10,177 nt of DNA from Methanosarcinales archaeon (GCA_030640725.1 DAOWIV010000090.1:1-10177), one strand, 5' to 3'; positions 1 through 6,596 are shown, counted from the first letter of the stretch. Numbers and translations are program-made. The notes: a model not told the origin generated them from the letters alone.

Positions 1-282
1 GATTTTGCTCAACACGTTTCGTGGAGAATCATATACATTCGTGTGACGGCCTAAAGAACATGGATCATGGTAAGTAACTTTTTCATTAAAGCTTTTAAAG
101 TCGAGTCGTCCTTCTCCTATCAATTCTTCTATGAACTGTGATGTATGTAGTACATCGCATGGCATTTCAACATCTATTATTTCAGGGAAGAGCTTCGTGA
201 AAGTGTAATAACAACCTGCGCAAGATATGACCATCAGCTTTGCTCCGGTCTCTGTCACTTTTTCAACAAGTTTAGTCGCGTT
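1..282 (-). pseudogene. HdrD-like CCG-domain Fe-S protein, internal fragment
   Basis: The minus strand reads open from about 285 to the left edge and gives a clear cysteine-rich (CCG) domain protein of the heterodisulfide reductase HdrD / GlcF type. Visible motifs are SCAGCYYTF (the CxxC end of the first CCG module) and, later, YHDPCSLGRHTNVYDSPRN (the start of a second module). The family carries or passes electrons on Fe-S clusters, usually to or from disulfide or flavin partners. The C-terminal part lies outside the window. The N-terminal part is missing: homology stops near RNATK at about 271-285, where the opposite strand becomes a metallo-beta-lactamase protein. The piece has no stop codons and is visibly more AT-rich than the DNA to its right. 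It is therefore either a gene cut by a rearrangement or one side of an assembly joint. Family call is firm; the exact subunit type is not. Confidence 0.72.
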
Positions 283-820
283 CCTGAAAAAGTTAAAAGA
301 CATCCCGAAATCAATAAAAACCGCGGATGGAAGCGAATTCAGACATGGCAAGACCCTGATCCGATTTTCAGATGCTGTGTTCCACGGAACGAACCCGAGA
401 CTTGGGTTTGTGGTGCAGACATCGATCGAATGCGGCGGCGAGAAGTTCATCCATACAAGCGATGTCGAGGGTCCGGCTATGCCTGAGCAGATACGGTTCG
501 TGATTGAGGAGCAGCCAGACGTGGTAGTGCTGGACGGACCGATGACGTACATGCTCGGGTTCAGATACTCGAAGAAAAGCCTTGAATTGAGTATCGAAAA
601 CATGATACGGATCATCACCGAGACGCCGGCACACACGATTATTCCTGATCATCATTTTATGCGTGATTTGAGGTACAGGGAGAGGATCGCACCGGTGTAT
701 GAGGCAGCAGACGACGCCGGGAAGAAGGTCATAACCGCTGCGGAGTATGCAGGACGTGACATCGAGAATTTCGAAGCGAGGCGGAAGGAATTGTACGGGG
801 CACGTTCGATATCACATTGA
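281..820 (+). pseudogene. UPF0282-type metallo-beta-lactamase-fold protein, 5'-truncated
   Basis: The frame ending at the TGA at 818-820 encodes the C-terminal part of an archaeal MBL-fold hydrolase of the UPF0282 type. Visible are HTSDVEGP (the metal-bridging Asp region), LDGPMTYMLGFR, and IIPDHHFMRDLRYRE with the late metal-binding His, then the family ending FEARRKELYG. The N-terminal part that would carry the HxHxDH metal site is absent. Family-like sequence begins around AFLKK (about 278-292). The open frame continues upstream to an ATG at 227, but that stretch is antisense to the HdrD-like gene and should not be read as protein. About 180 residues of a family that is normally near 300 remain. 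Without the first metal site it is unlikely to be an active hydrolase, unless the truncation is an assembly artefact. Confidence 0.7.
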
Positions 821-878
821 TATTCGTATGGTGCCGCGAAACCTGCACAAATATACGCTTGCGCTTTATATCTGTGTT

Positions 879-955
879 TCAACCGCCGCCTGCCGCTAGC
901 TGGAGCATGATCGTGGCATTGACGGGGGGAGGGTGCCGTCGGAGTTGAGGTCGCA
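879..955 (-). pseudogene. Decayed dockerin-like (EF-hand) repeat, frameshifted
   Basis: Read on the minus strand, CDLNSDGT in one frame is followed by PVNATIMLQLAAGGG in the next frame. Together they match the archaeal dockerin-type module that usually reads like DLNSDGxLTPxDAxIxLQxAAGG in secreted or surface proteins. The frame change falls at a run of Cs (Gs at 924-929 on the plus strand), where one base appears to be missing. The piece ends in TGA at 879-881, where the related copy at 1549-1677 has a Trp codon (TGG). It starts directly behind the toxin stop codon. No signal peptide or remainder of the host protein is visible. It is best read as a gene remnant. Confidence 0.55.
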
Positions 956-973
956 TGATCTGGTTAGAAAACA

Positions 974-1303
974 TCAAACAGAAGCCCATGTCTGTTGAAT
1001 CTTTGCTTTGACCCTCGATGCATCCTTTGTCGTTAAAACACCCAACCGCCGTTCTGCAAGCGTTTTTTGCAATGTTGCCAACTTGTGCAATCGCACAACC
1101 GATGGCAGCAAAAGTCCAGCTTGTTTCCATTCGATCAATTTCACATCGTACCTGGTCTGCATCTGTCGGCTCGTGACCCGTGCCACCACAACGTCGCCAT
1201 TCCTGGCATCCAACAACACAAGTGCCGGACGCCGTTTAACACCCCGTTGATCGGCATAAGGGAATGCGAGCAGGACGATTTCGCCAATCCGATAGTTCCG
1301 CAT
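974..1303 (-). CDS. PemK/MazF-family toxin (endoribonuclease)
   Basis: This 109-residue protein has the MazF/PemK layout. GEIVLLAFPYADQRGVKRRPALVL forms the first strands, with the conserved Arg at about 25. ARVTS follows with the Thr at 44, the partner of that Arg in the MazF active site. The C-terminal signature SVVRLHKLATLQKTLAERRLG is complete. MazF-type toxins cut mRNA at short sequence motifs and stall growth until neutralised. The ATG at 1301-1303 lies 3 bases after the antitoxin stop (1307-1309), with a GGAATAAG stretch as a weak Shine-Dalgarno site, so the pair is translated together. The frame is intact and both key residues are present, so the toxin is probably functional. It sits between two broken dockerin pieces, which suggests that the pair inserted there or outlived its surroundings. 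Confidence 0.88.
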   Translation of the reverse strand: MRNYRIGEIVLLAFPYADQRGVKRRPALVLLDARNGDVVVARVTSRQMQTRYDVKLIEWKQAGLLLPSVVRLHKLATLQKTLAERRLGVLTTKDASRVKAKIQQTWASV

Positions 1304-1306
1304 GTC

Positions 1307-1522
1307 TTATTCCAATTGATCATAAACGGCATCAGAATCATTGTATCCAGCGAGGAATTGTTCAGCGGTCAGTTGTGCCCACGCTTGTTCTTCATTCGCG
1401 GATTCGTTGATCAGAACGATCACTCGAATCGTTTTGTGCGTCTCAAATTTTCCAAATAATGCGTCAGGAATGCTTAATTTGTGGTCTGGCGTCACTGTTG
1501 CCTGAAATTCATAAGCGTTCAT
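1307..1522 (-). CDS. MazE-like antitoxin of the PemK/MazF pair
   Basis: This 71-residue protein starts MNAYEFQATVTPDHKLSIPDAL, the strand-rich N-terminus of AbrB/MazE-like antitoxins found next to PemK/MazF toxins. It ends in the acidic AWAQLTAEQFLAGYNDSDAVYDQLE, a tail typical of these partners that would wrap around the toxin. Such antitoxins normally bind their own promoter and repress the operon, alone or with the toxin. I chose the ATG at 1520-1522 because family similarity starts there. An ATG further up (1550-1552) in the same frame would add ten unrelated residues and overlap the end of the dockerin piece. No strong Shine-Dalgarno site is visible, so the mRNA may have a very short leader. 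Confidence 0.8.
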   Translation of the reverse strand: MNAYEFQATVTPDHKLSIPDALFGKFETHKTIRVIVLINESANEEQAWAQLTAEQFLAGYNDSDAVYDQLE

Positions 1523-1548
1523 CGTATGATGTTTTTGAGAGGTGGAAT

Positions 1549-1677
1549 TCATAAATCTATCGCGCCGGTTGCGACTTGTATGATCATGAGAGCGTCGAGG
1601 GATGTGGTGCGACTGCCGCGGTTCATGTCTGCATTCGCGTCCCAGCCGCCGCTTGCCGCGAGCAGGAGTGCGATCGC
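1549..1677 (-). pseudogene. Dockerin-like C-terminal fragment, N-terminally truncated
   Basis: The minus strand reads AIALLLAASGGWDANADMN followed by RGSRTTSLDALMIIQVATGAIDL and a stop. This is the tail of an archaeal dockerin-like pair: the end of one module (AAIALxLAAGG) and a second EF-hand module of the type DVNxDGxVTSLDALMIxQxAxGAI at the protein's C-terminus. Several loop Asp/Gly positions are changed (NRGSRTT instead of the usual NxDGxVT), which points to decay. No start codon is available: an in-frame TAA lies at about 1697-1699 and the protein identity breaks at the GCGATCGC palindrome at 1670-1677. These modules are known from secreted or cell-surface proteins of methanogens and relatives. 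Their binding role in Archaea is mostly inferred. Confidence 0.55.
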
Positions 1678-1764
1678 GGCGATAAAGGCGAACCGTAGTT
1701 ATGTTGGTCACGAAATCGATGCGGAGTATGTAAGGTTGGCAGAGCGGAGAATAAGCGAATTGTA
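1670..1764 (+). pseudogene. C-terminal remnant of a DNA methyltransferase
   Basis: The frame ending in TAG at 1762-1764 reads AIAAIKANRSYVGHEIDAEY and then VRLAERRISEL. This is the standard ending of N4-cytosine/N6-adenine DNA methyltransferases, where it follows the SAM-binding DPFxGSGTT motif; Gly-His-Glu-Ile-Asp is the GxEID strand. Everything upstream, including DPFxGSGTT and the catalytic (D/S)PPY motif, is missing. Left of about 1670 the sequence reads as a dockerin protein on the other strand. The remnant cannot be active. It lies about 50 bases before a DNA glycosylase gene on the same strand, which suggests that both once belonged to one modification-related locus. Confidence 0.62.
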
Positions 1765-1815
1765 GAGATTCCGCCCTACGTTGGTTCTCAGTAAGATTAA
1801 TATCAGTATGCCTTA

Positions 1816-2643
1816 ATGATAATTATGGGAGAAAGGGATCTGAAAGAGATATTTGAGTTAATGCACGAAAAACTGACTAACTTAGCAGTGGGCGATGGAT
1901 TTTCCAGATGGATCAACGGAGCAAGAGAGTTCACTTTCGATGACGCCAAAAAACAGGGCGACAATTTTCTGTTTGAGCAGTTGACTCTTGTAACATTCTA
2001 TGGTGGGTTTAAAGCAAAGACGGTGGATGAAAAATGGCCCAACATCAAAAAGGCGTTTGATGATTTTGATATCTGTAAAATAGCTGGTTATGACGAGGAT
2101 AGGGTGAATCAAATTGTACATCATATACCTGGCATAATCCACCACGAAGGGAAGATACGAGCAACCGTACATAATGCCAAAAAAGTTGTTGAGATTCAAA
2201 GAAAATATGGTTCGTTTGCAGACTACATAGAGTCGTTTGAAGATCAATCAATTCAAGCCAATGAGTTAATTAAAAAATTCAGGTTCTTAGGGTGTGAAAC
2301 TGTTTGGGATTACTTAAAATCAGTAGGATTTGACGCAATTAAACCGGATGTCCATGTCAGAAGAATCCTATTTAGATTGGGTTTGATAAGTGGTAGCGAG
2401 TCCAGTTCCAAAATAATAAAAGAGGTTTTTAAGATTGCTGACAGAATGTCCAAATCAACCGGTGAAAGATTGGGGGTTATTGATGCAACGATCTGGTTTT
2501 ATGGTGCTGATCGACCTAAAGAAATTAAAAAACCCATTTGTGGGACAGAACCTCTTTGTGACGACTGTTATCTTACTATGTTTTGTAAACATTATCAAAA
2601 CATGCAAAGCAATCGGAATCTATCGGATTTTACAGAGAAATAA
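1816..2643 (+). CDS. HhH-GPD superfamily DNA glycosylase with four-Cys cluster
   Basis: This 275-residue protein has the HhH-GPD base-excision fold. Residues 57-140 resemble 3-methyladenine glycosylase I (LVTFYGGF, then a helix pattern with IRATVHNAKKVVEI and YGSFADYI). LIKKFRFLGCETVWDYL and KPDVHVRRIL (about 151-184) carry the likely catalytic Asp at 178. Near the end C242-x5-C248-x2-C251-x5-C257 closely matches the endonuclease III/MutY [4Fe-4S] motif (usually x6-x2-x5). The protein should remove a damaged or mismatched base; which one is not visible. ATGs at 1816 and 1825 are both possible starts; no Shine-Dalgarno site is seen, but TTAATATC at about 1797-1804 could be a TATA box for a leaderless mRNA. 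The gene is clearly more AT-rich than the leuC and ilvC region, and its end overlaps leuC tail-to-tail by 14 bases, so it may be an import. Confidence 0.8.
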   Translation: MIIMGERDLKEIFELMHEKLTNLAVGDGFSRWINGAREFTFDDAKKQGDNFLFEQLTLVTFYGGFKAKTVDEKWPNIKKAFDDFDICKIAGYDEDRVNQIVHHIPGIIHHEGKIRATVHNAKKVVEIQRKYGSFADYIESFEDQSIQANELIKKFRFLGCETVWDYLKSVGFDAIKPDVHVRRILFRLGLISGSESSSKIIKEVFKIADRMSKSTGERLGVIDATIWFYGADRPKEIKKPICGTEPLCDDCYLTMFCKHYQNMQSNRNLSDFTEK

Positions 2644-3865
2644 CATCCCGCGGATCCGCAATCTCCCCTGCAAGCGCAGTCGCAGCAGCAGTCTCAGGCG
2701 ACGCAAGATAGATGAACCCGCCTGTACCCATCCTTCCTTTGAAGTTGCGGTTGGCAGTCGAGAGGCAGACCTCACCCTCGCCGAGCACGCCTTGATGCGC
2801 ACCAAGGCACGGACCGCATCCGGGCGGGAGTATCACTGCGCCCGCCTGAAGGAGGGTGCTTGCAACCCCGGTTTCAATCGCCTTTAGAAGTACCGATCTG
2901 GATGCAGGCGCAATGATCGTCCGAACAGCGACCTTCTTCCCACGGAGGATCTCTGCCGCCGCGTTCAGGTCCTCAAACCTGCCGTTCGTGCACGATCCGA
3001 TAAAGACCTGATCAATATCAGTCCCCAGAACGTCGCCCACAGGATGCACGTTATCCACAGCATGAGGGAGTGCGACCTGCGGGGGAAGATCAGTCACATC
3101 AAAGAAGCGTTCATCTGTGTATGTTGCATCAGAGTCGGCATAGACGCAGTCGGGGCGATTTCCTATAAAATCAAACGTCACATCGTCCGGAGGAACGATT
3201 CCCGCCTTTGCGCCCATCTCAACACCCATGTTGCATAGCGTCATTCTGCCAGACATCGAGAGACCTGCGATCGTTTCGCCGTAATACTCAATCGCTTTGT
3301 ATGTTGCGCCCCCTGCGCCGATCTTGCCGATGAGATGCAGTGTAACGTCCTTCGCACTTACCATATCCGGGAGCCTGCCGTCCACCATGACCCTGATCGA
3401 CTGCGGCACCCTGAACCAGAGCTTTCCCGATGCAAAGACCTCTGCCATCTCGGTTGCGCCGATTCCGGTTCCAAACGCTCCGAGCGCGCCATACGTGCAT
3501 GAATGCGAGTCTGCGCCGACGATTAGCATTCCGGGGCGTGCAAACCGCTCTGCCATGACCTGATGGCAGATGCCCTCACCAATCTCGAACAGGTTGGAGA
3601 TTCCCTGCTTTTGCGCCCACTCCCGTATCATGCGCTGAAGCTCTGACGTGGTCTCCTTGTTTGATGGGATGATATGATCAAACGGGATCACGATCCTGTC
3701 AGGATTCCAGACCCTGCTTACGCCCATCTCGGTAAACGCCTTAACCGCAAGCACGCTTGTCCCATCGTGCGCCATCGCATAGTCGATATCCGCAAGCACG
3801 AAGTCGCCAGCCAGTGCATCGGCGCCTGATGCCCGGCTCAGTATCTTTTCGCTGATTGTTGGGAT
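2630..3865 (-). CDS. leuC: 3-isopropylmalate dehydratase / homoaconitase large subunit
   Basis: This aconitase-family large subunit isomerises 2-isopropylmalate to 3-isopropylmalate for leucine, or homocitrate-type acids in the methanogen HacA/AksD paralogs. Cluster-binding Cys residues are visible in IGSCTNGR (about residue 292) and PPGCGPCLGAHQG (about 350 and 353). GADSHSCTYG and STANRNFKGRMG are the other signatures. From the proposed start the protein has 411 residues, normal for the family. The family N-terminus PTISEKILSRASGADALAGD is encoded, but the codon before PTIS is ATC (3863-3865), 6 bases behind a perfect AAGGAGG. No ATG, GTG or TTG lies further up before a TAG at 3881-3883. 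A GTG at 3797-3799 would delete 22 conserved residues. ilvC in the same cluster favours leucine synthesis. The small subunit (leuD) is not in this window. Confidence 0.88.
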   Translation of the reverse strand: MPTISEKILSRASGADALAGDFVLADIDYAMAHDGTSVLAVKAFTEMGVSRVWNPDRIVIPFDHIIPSNKETTSELQRMIREWAQKQGISNLFEIGEGICHQVMAERFARPGMLIVGADSHSCTYGALGAFGTGIGATEMAEVFASGKLWFRVPQSIRVMVDGRLPDMVSAKDVTLHLIGKIGAGGATYKAIEYYGETIAGLSMSGRMTLCNMGVEMGAKAGIVPPDDVTFDFIGNRPDCVYADSDATYTDERFFDVTDLPPQVALPHAVDNVHPVGDVLGTDIDQVFIGSCTNGRFEDLNAAAEILRGKKVAVRTIIAPASRSVLLKAIETGVASTLLQAGAVILPPGCGPCLGAHQGVLGEGEVCLSTANRNFKGRMGTGGFIYLASPETAAATALAGEIADPRDVISL

Positions 3866-3878
3866 GTTATGCCTCCTT
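3866..3878 (-). promoter_or_regulatory. Strong Shine-Dalgarno site before the ATC start of leuC
   Basis: On the minus strand the sequence reads AAGGAGG, then CATAAC, then ATC CCA ACA ATC. The spacing is ideal for initiation at the ATC codon, and no normal start codon is in register nearby. This site is the main reason for placing the leuC start at 3865. Confidence 0.7.
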
Positions 3879-3893
3879 GCCTAATTTGCATCA

Positions 3894-4427
3894 CTATTTC
3901 ATTCCGTCTTCTCCGATATCCGCGTATTTGAGCGTCTTTTTGACGCCATGCTCCCAGTACTCAACCTCTTGCAGGTGCGCATACCCAAGCGCGCTCATCA
4001 GCCGGTGCACCTGCCCGAGCGTATGTTCAGGCACGAACAGGATCGCTTTCTTCGGACACACATCCACGCAAACCGGCGCCCCGCCACACAGATCACACTT
4101 AAACGGCGTATCTATATCAGAATGGACAAAAATTGCACCATCAGGACAGGAAACAACGCAGGACTGACAGGAGATACATCGTTCATCATCGATTGTCACG
4201 ACACCGTCCTGAACAGCAATCGCATCGACCGGACAGCTGTCCCGGCACTTTGGCTCCCTGCACTGCTTGCAGAAGATCGGCATCCGGACGACCGGGTGTG
4301 GATACAGCGAGATGATGCGGATTCTTGATTTCTTCGGGTTGTTTGAACCGGACGCGTGGATTGCACATGCAAGTTCGCACAACCTGCACCCTGAACACCT
4401 TTCCGGGACGACCGTGAGCCTTTTCAT
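3894..4427 (-). CDS. Four-cluster [4Fe-4S] ferredoxin-like electron carrier
   Basis: This 177-residue protein of the HycB/CooF/aldehyde-oxidoreductase-partner type has 16 cysteines in four groups: 11/14/17/21, 53/56/61/65, 84/87/90/94 and 111/114/120/124. They can hold four [4Fe-4S] clusters. The C-terminal KKTLKYADIG is also seen in ferredoxin-like proteins beside aldehyde:ferredoxin oxidoreductases. It has no signal peptide or membrane segment, so it is a cytosolic electron-transfer subunit. Its own redox enzyme is not in the window. It lies 28 bases before leuC and about 30 bases after the lipoprotein gene, so the three are probably cotranscribed. ATG at 4425-4427 is the start, with AAGGAA upstream as a fair Shine-Dalgarno site. 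A role in keeping Fe-S dehydratase clusters reduced is possible but only inferred from position. Confidence 0.85.
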   Translation of the reverse strand: MKRLTVVPERCSGCRLCELACAIHASGSNNPKKSRIRIISLYPHPVVRMPIFCKQCREPKCRDSCPVDAIAVQDGVVTIDDERCISCQSCVVSCPDGAIFVHSDIDTPFKCDLCGGAPVCVDVCPKKAILFVPEHTLGQVHRLMSALGYAHLQEVEYWEHGVKKTLKYADIGEDGMK

Positions 4428-4457
4428 TATGATGTGATTCCTTATTCCTATGGTTCC

Positions 4458-5420
4458 TTACGCCACCTGTATCCGGACCGGACCTAACGCACCCGCATAT
4501 TTTTTGCCGTCGAACGTAAAGGTAACGGTCACGTCCGTGATCTGAAACACTCCGGATGCGGACGTTTTGACATTCCACGTCTGTTTCGCGGTCTGCCCTG
4601 GCGAAAGCGCGCCGAATTTCAGATTTGTTTTCTTCGCACGGACTGTATCAGGAAATACGGCTGTCACCACAAGATTCTGGTACGGTTGCTTGTTAAAGTT
4701 CTTGACCCAGACATCGATCGTACCTCTGGTGCCCGCTTTCATCTGCGAGGGCGCGCATTTGACAAACTTGACGACTTGGGCGGTCTGCAACATGGTGACT
4801 CCCGCACCAGCGCCGCCCGAAATACCCGCACCACCCGCACCGCTACCGCCTGCGCCAGCACGCTCCGCCTTTTCCTTTTTGTTGAGGTAGACGCCAACCC
4901 CGAGCAGCGCGAGTGCTGCAGGTAGAAGGAATATCGCGTTGTCAGTGAGAATGTCGATAGGGGTCTTCTTGACCTTTCCGGTTGACGCCACCATGGGCGG
5001 GGGCTCATCCGATATCCCAATGATCAGCCAGATCCCTTCGATGTTCTCGAGTCTGAAGTACTGGGTCACCTCCTTCTCGCCGGCGACGTTGTCAGAATCC
5101 GGATGATACTCGATTTCAGTGTAATTCGCAATCACCACAGCTTGATTGCCTGAAACTGTCTGGTTCAACGTGATATTGGCAATATCCTTGTTTGCCATAT
5201 TCTCCACGCGGTCCCATGTCAGCATGAGGTAGCCTTTTGACTTATAGCTGCTGTCCACGACACGTGACGCTGTCGTGTAATCATTTTCGCTCTTTGCTTC
5301 AAGATACGTCCGGACGGTTGCCGATTCGATCCCTTCCGACTCGATGCAGCCCGAACATATCAACCCCAGCAACAGTACGGATACGGTCAACACAAACGCG
5401 GTAACCTTCGTTTTATCGAT
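4458..5420 (-). CDS. Membrane lipoprotein: NTF2-like domain, TM segment, Ig-like C-terminus
   Basis: I do not recognise a named family. From the ATC at 5418-5420 the protein (320 residues) begins IDKTKVTAFVLTVSVLLLGL, then ICSGC. That is a short basic start, a hydrophobic stretch and a lipobox-like Cys. Next comes a domain of about 110 residues (VRTYLEAKSENDYTTASRVV to GIWLIIGISDE) that resembles NTF2-like/DUF4878 folds. A transmembrane helix follows (AIFLLPAALALLGVGVYL, then KKEK). A Gly/Ala-rich linker of about 20 residues leads to a C-terminal CARDB-like Ig domain ending GPVRIQVA. The ATC sits 7 bases behind AGGGGGG. An in-frame GTG at 5484-5486 directly after the ilvC stop is rejected because a transcription terminator lies between. 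Only a GTG inside the signal peptide offers a normal start, and it would remove the basic residues. Confidence 0.72.
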   Translation of the reverse strand: MDKTKVTAFVLTVSVLLLGLICSGCIESEGIESATVRTYLEAKSENDYTTASRVVDSSYKSKGYLMLTWDRVENMANKDIANITLNQTVSGNQAVVIANYTEIEYHPDSDNVAGEKEVTQYFRLENIEGIWLIIGISDEPPPMVASTGKVKKTPIDILTDNAIFLLPAALALLGVGVYLNKKEKAERAGAGGSGAGGAGISGGAGAGVTMLQTAQVVKFVKCAPSQMKAGTRGTIDVWVKNFNKQPYQNLVVTAVFPDTVRAKKTNLKFGALSPGQTAKQTWNVKTSASGVFQITDVTVTFTFDGKKYAGALGPVRIQVA

Positions 5421-5439
5421 ATTATAACCCCCCTGCCAT

Positions 5440-5476
5440 AAAATAAAAATGAAACGTTGATCTGGCAACGTTTCAT
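5440..5476 (-). terminator. Hairpin plus T-rich terminator of ilvC
   Basis: A perfect 10-bp stem, ATGAAACGTT / AACGTTTCAT (5449-5458 and 5467-5476), has an 8-base loop and is followed on the minus strand by TTTTTATTTT. It starts ten bases after the ilvC stop codon. It is the clearest terminator in the window and separates ilvC from the lipoprotein gene. Confidence 0.8.
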
Positions 5477-5486
5477 CCTTAAACAC

Positions 5487-6494
<1,008 letters not shown>

Positions 6495-6528
6495 ATACGT
6501 ACCTCGTTGTTATCCGTTGATCCGAATC

Positions 6529-6537
6529 GTATTAATT
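6529..6537 (-). promoter_or_regulatory. Probable TATA box of ilvC
   Basis: AATTAATAC on the minus strand lies about 35-43 bases upstream of the ilvC ATG. This gives a transcription start near 6505-6510 and a short leader that includes the GAGGT site. Confidence 0.4.
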
Positions 6538-6552
6538 CTTTTGTGCATCTTT

Positions 6553-6585
6553 ATCAATGGTTGATGGTGCACGTGGATGACCACG
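6553..6585. promoter_or_regulatory. Two adjacent inverted repeats, possible operator
   Basis: ATCAA-TGG-TTGAT (6553-6565) is followed by CGTGG-ATGA-CCACG (6572-6585), with GTGCAC between them. Both are perfect. They lie just upstream of the TATA box of the plus-strand operon and between the two divergent promoters, where a transcription factor could control either or both directions. No regulator gene is adjacent. Confidence 0.4.
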
Positions 6586-6588
6586 GGG

Positions 6589-6596
6589 TATAAGTA
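6589..6596 (+). promoter_or_regulatory. Probable TATA box of the DUF2098/DUF2117 operon
   Basis: TATAAGTA preceded by a G-rich stretch lies 45-52 bases before the ATG at 6641. This predicts a transcription start near 6615-6620 and a short leader that carries GGAGGCG. Confidence 0.5.

Noticed and set aside
227..280. N-terminal extension of the MBL frame starting at ATG 227
   Set aside because: This stretch is antisense to the HdrD-like frame and has no MBL-like sequence.
865..871. TTTATAT as a plus-strand promoter
   Set aside because: No plus-strand gene follows; the sequence is probably part of the decayed dockerin tail on the other strand.
885..1688. Similar DNA at about 885-932 and 1641-1688 as ends of a transposon
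   Set aside because: The copies are direct, diverged, and explained by homologous dockerin modules on the minus strand; no transposase or target duplication is visible.
5421..5486. GTG at 5484-5486 as the lipoprotein start
   Set aside because: The leader would be translated through the ilvC terminator hairpin, adds 22 residues unlike a signal peptide, and has no ribosome site of its own.
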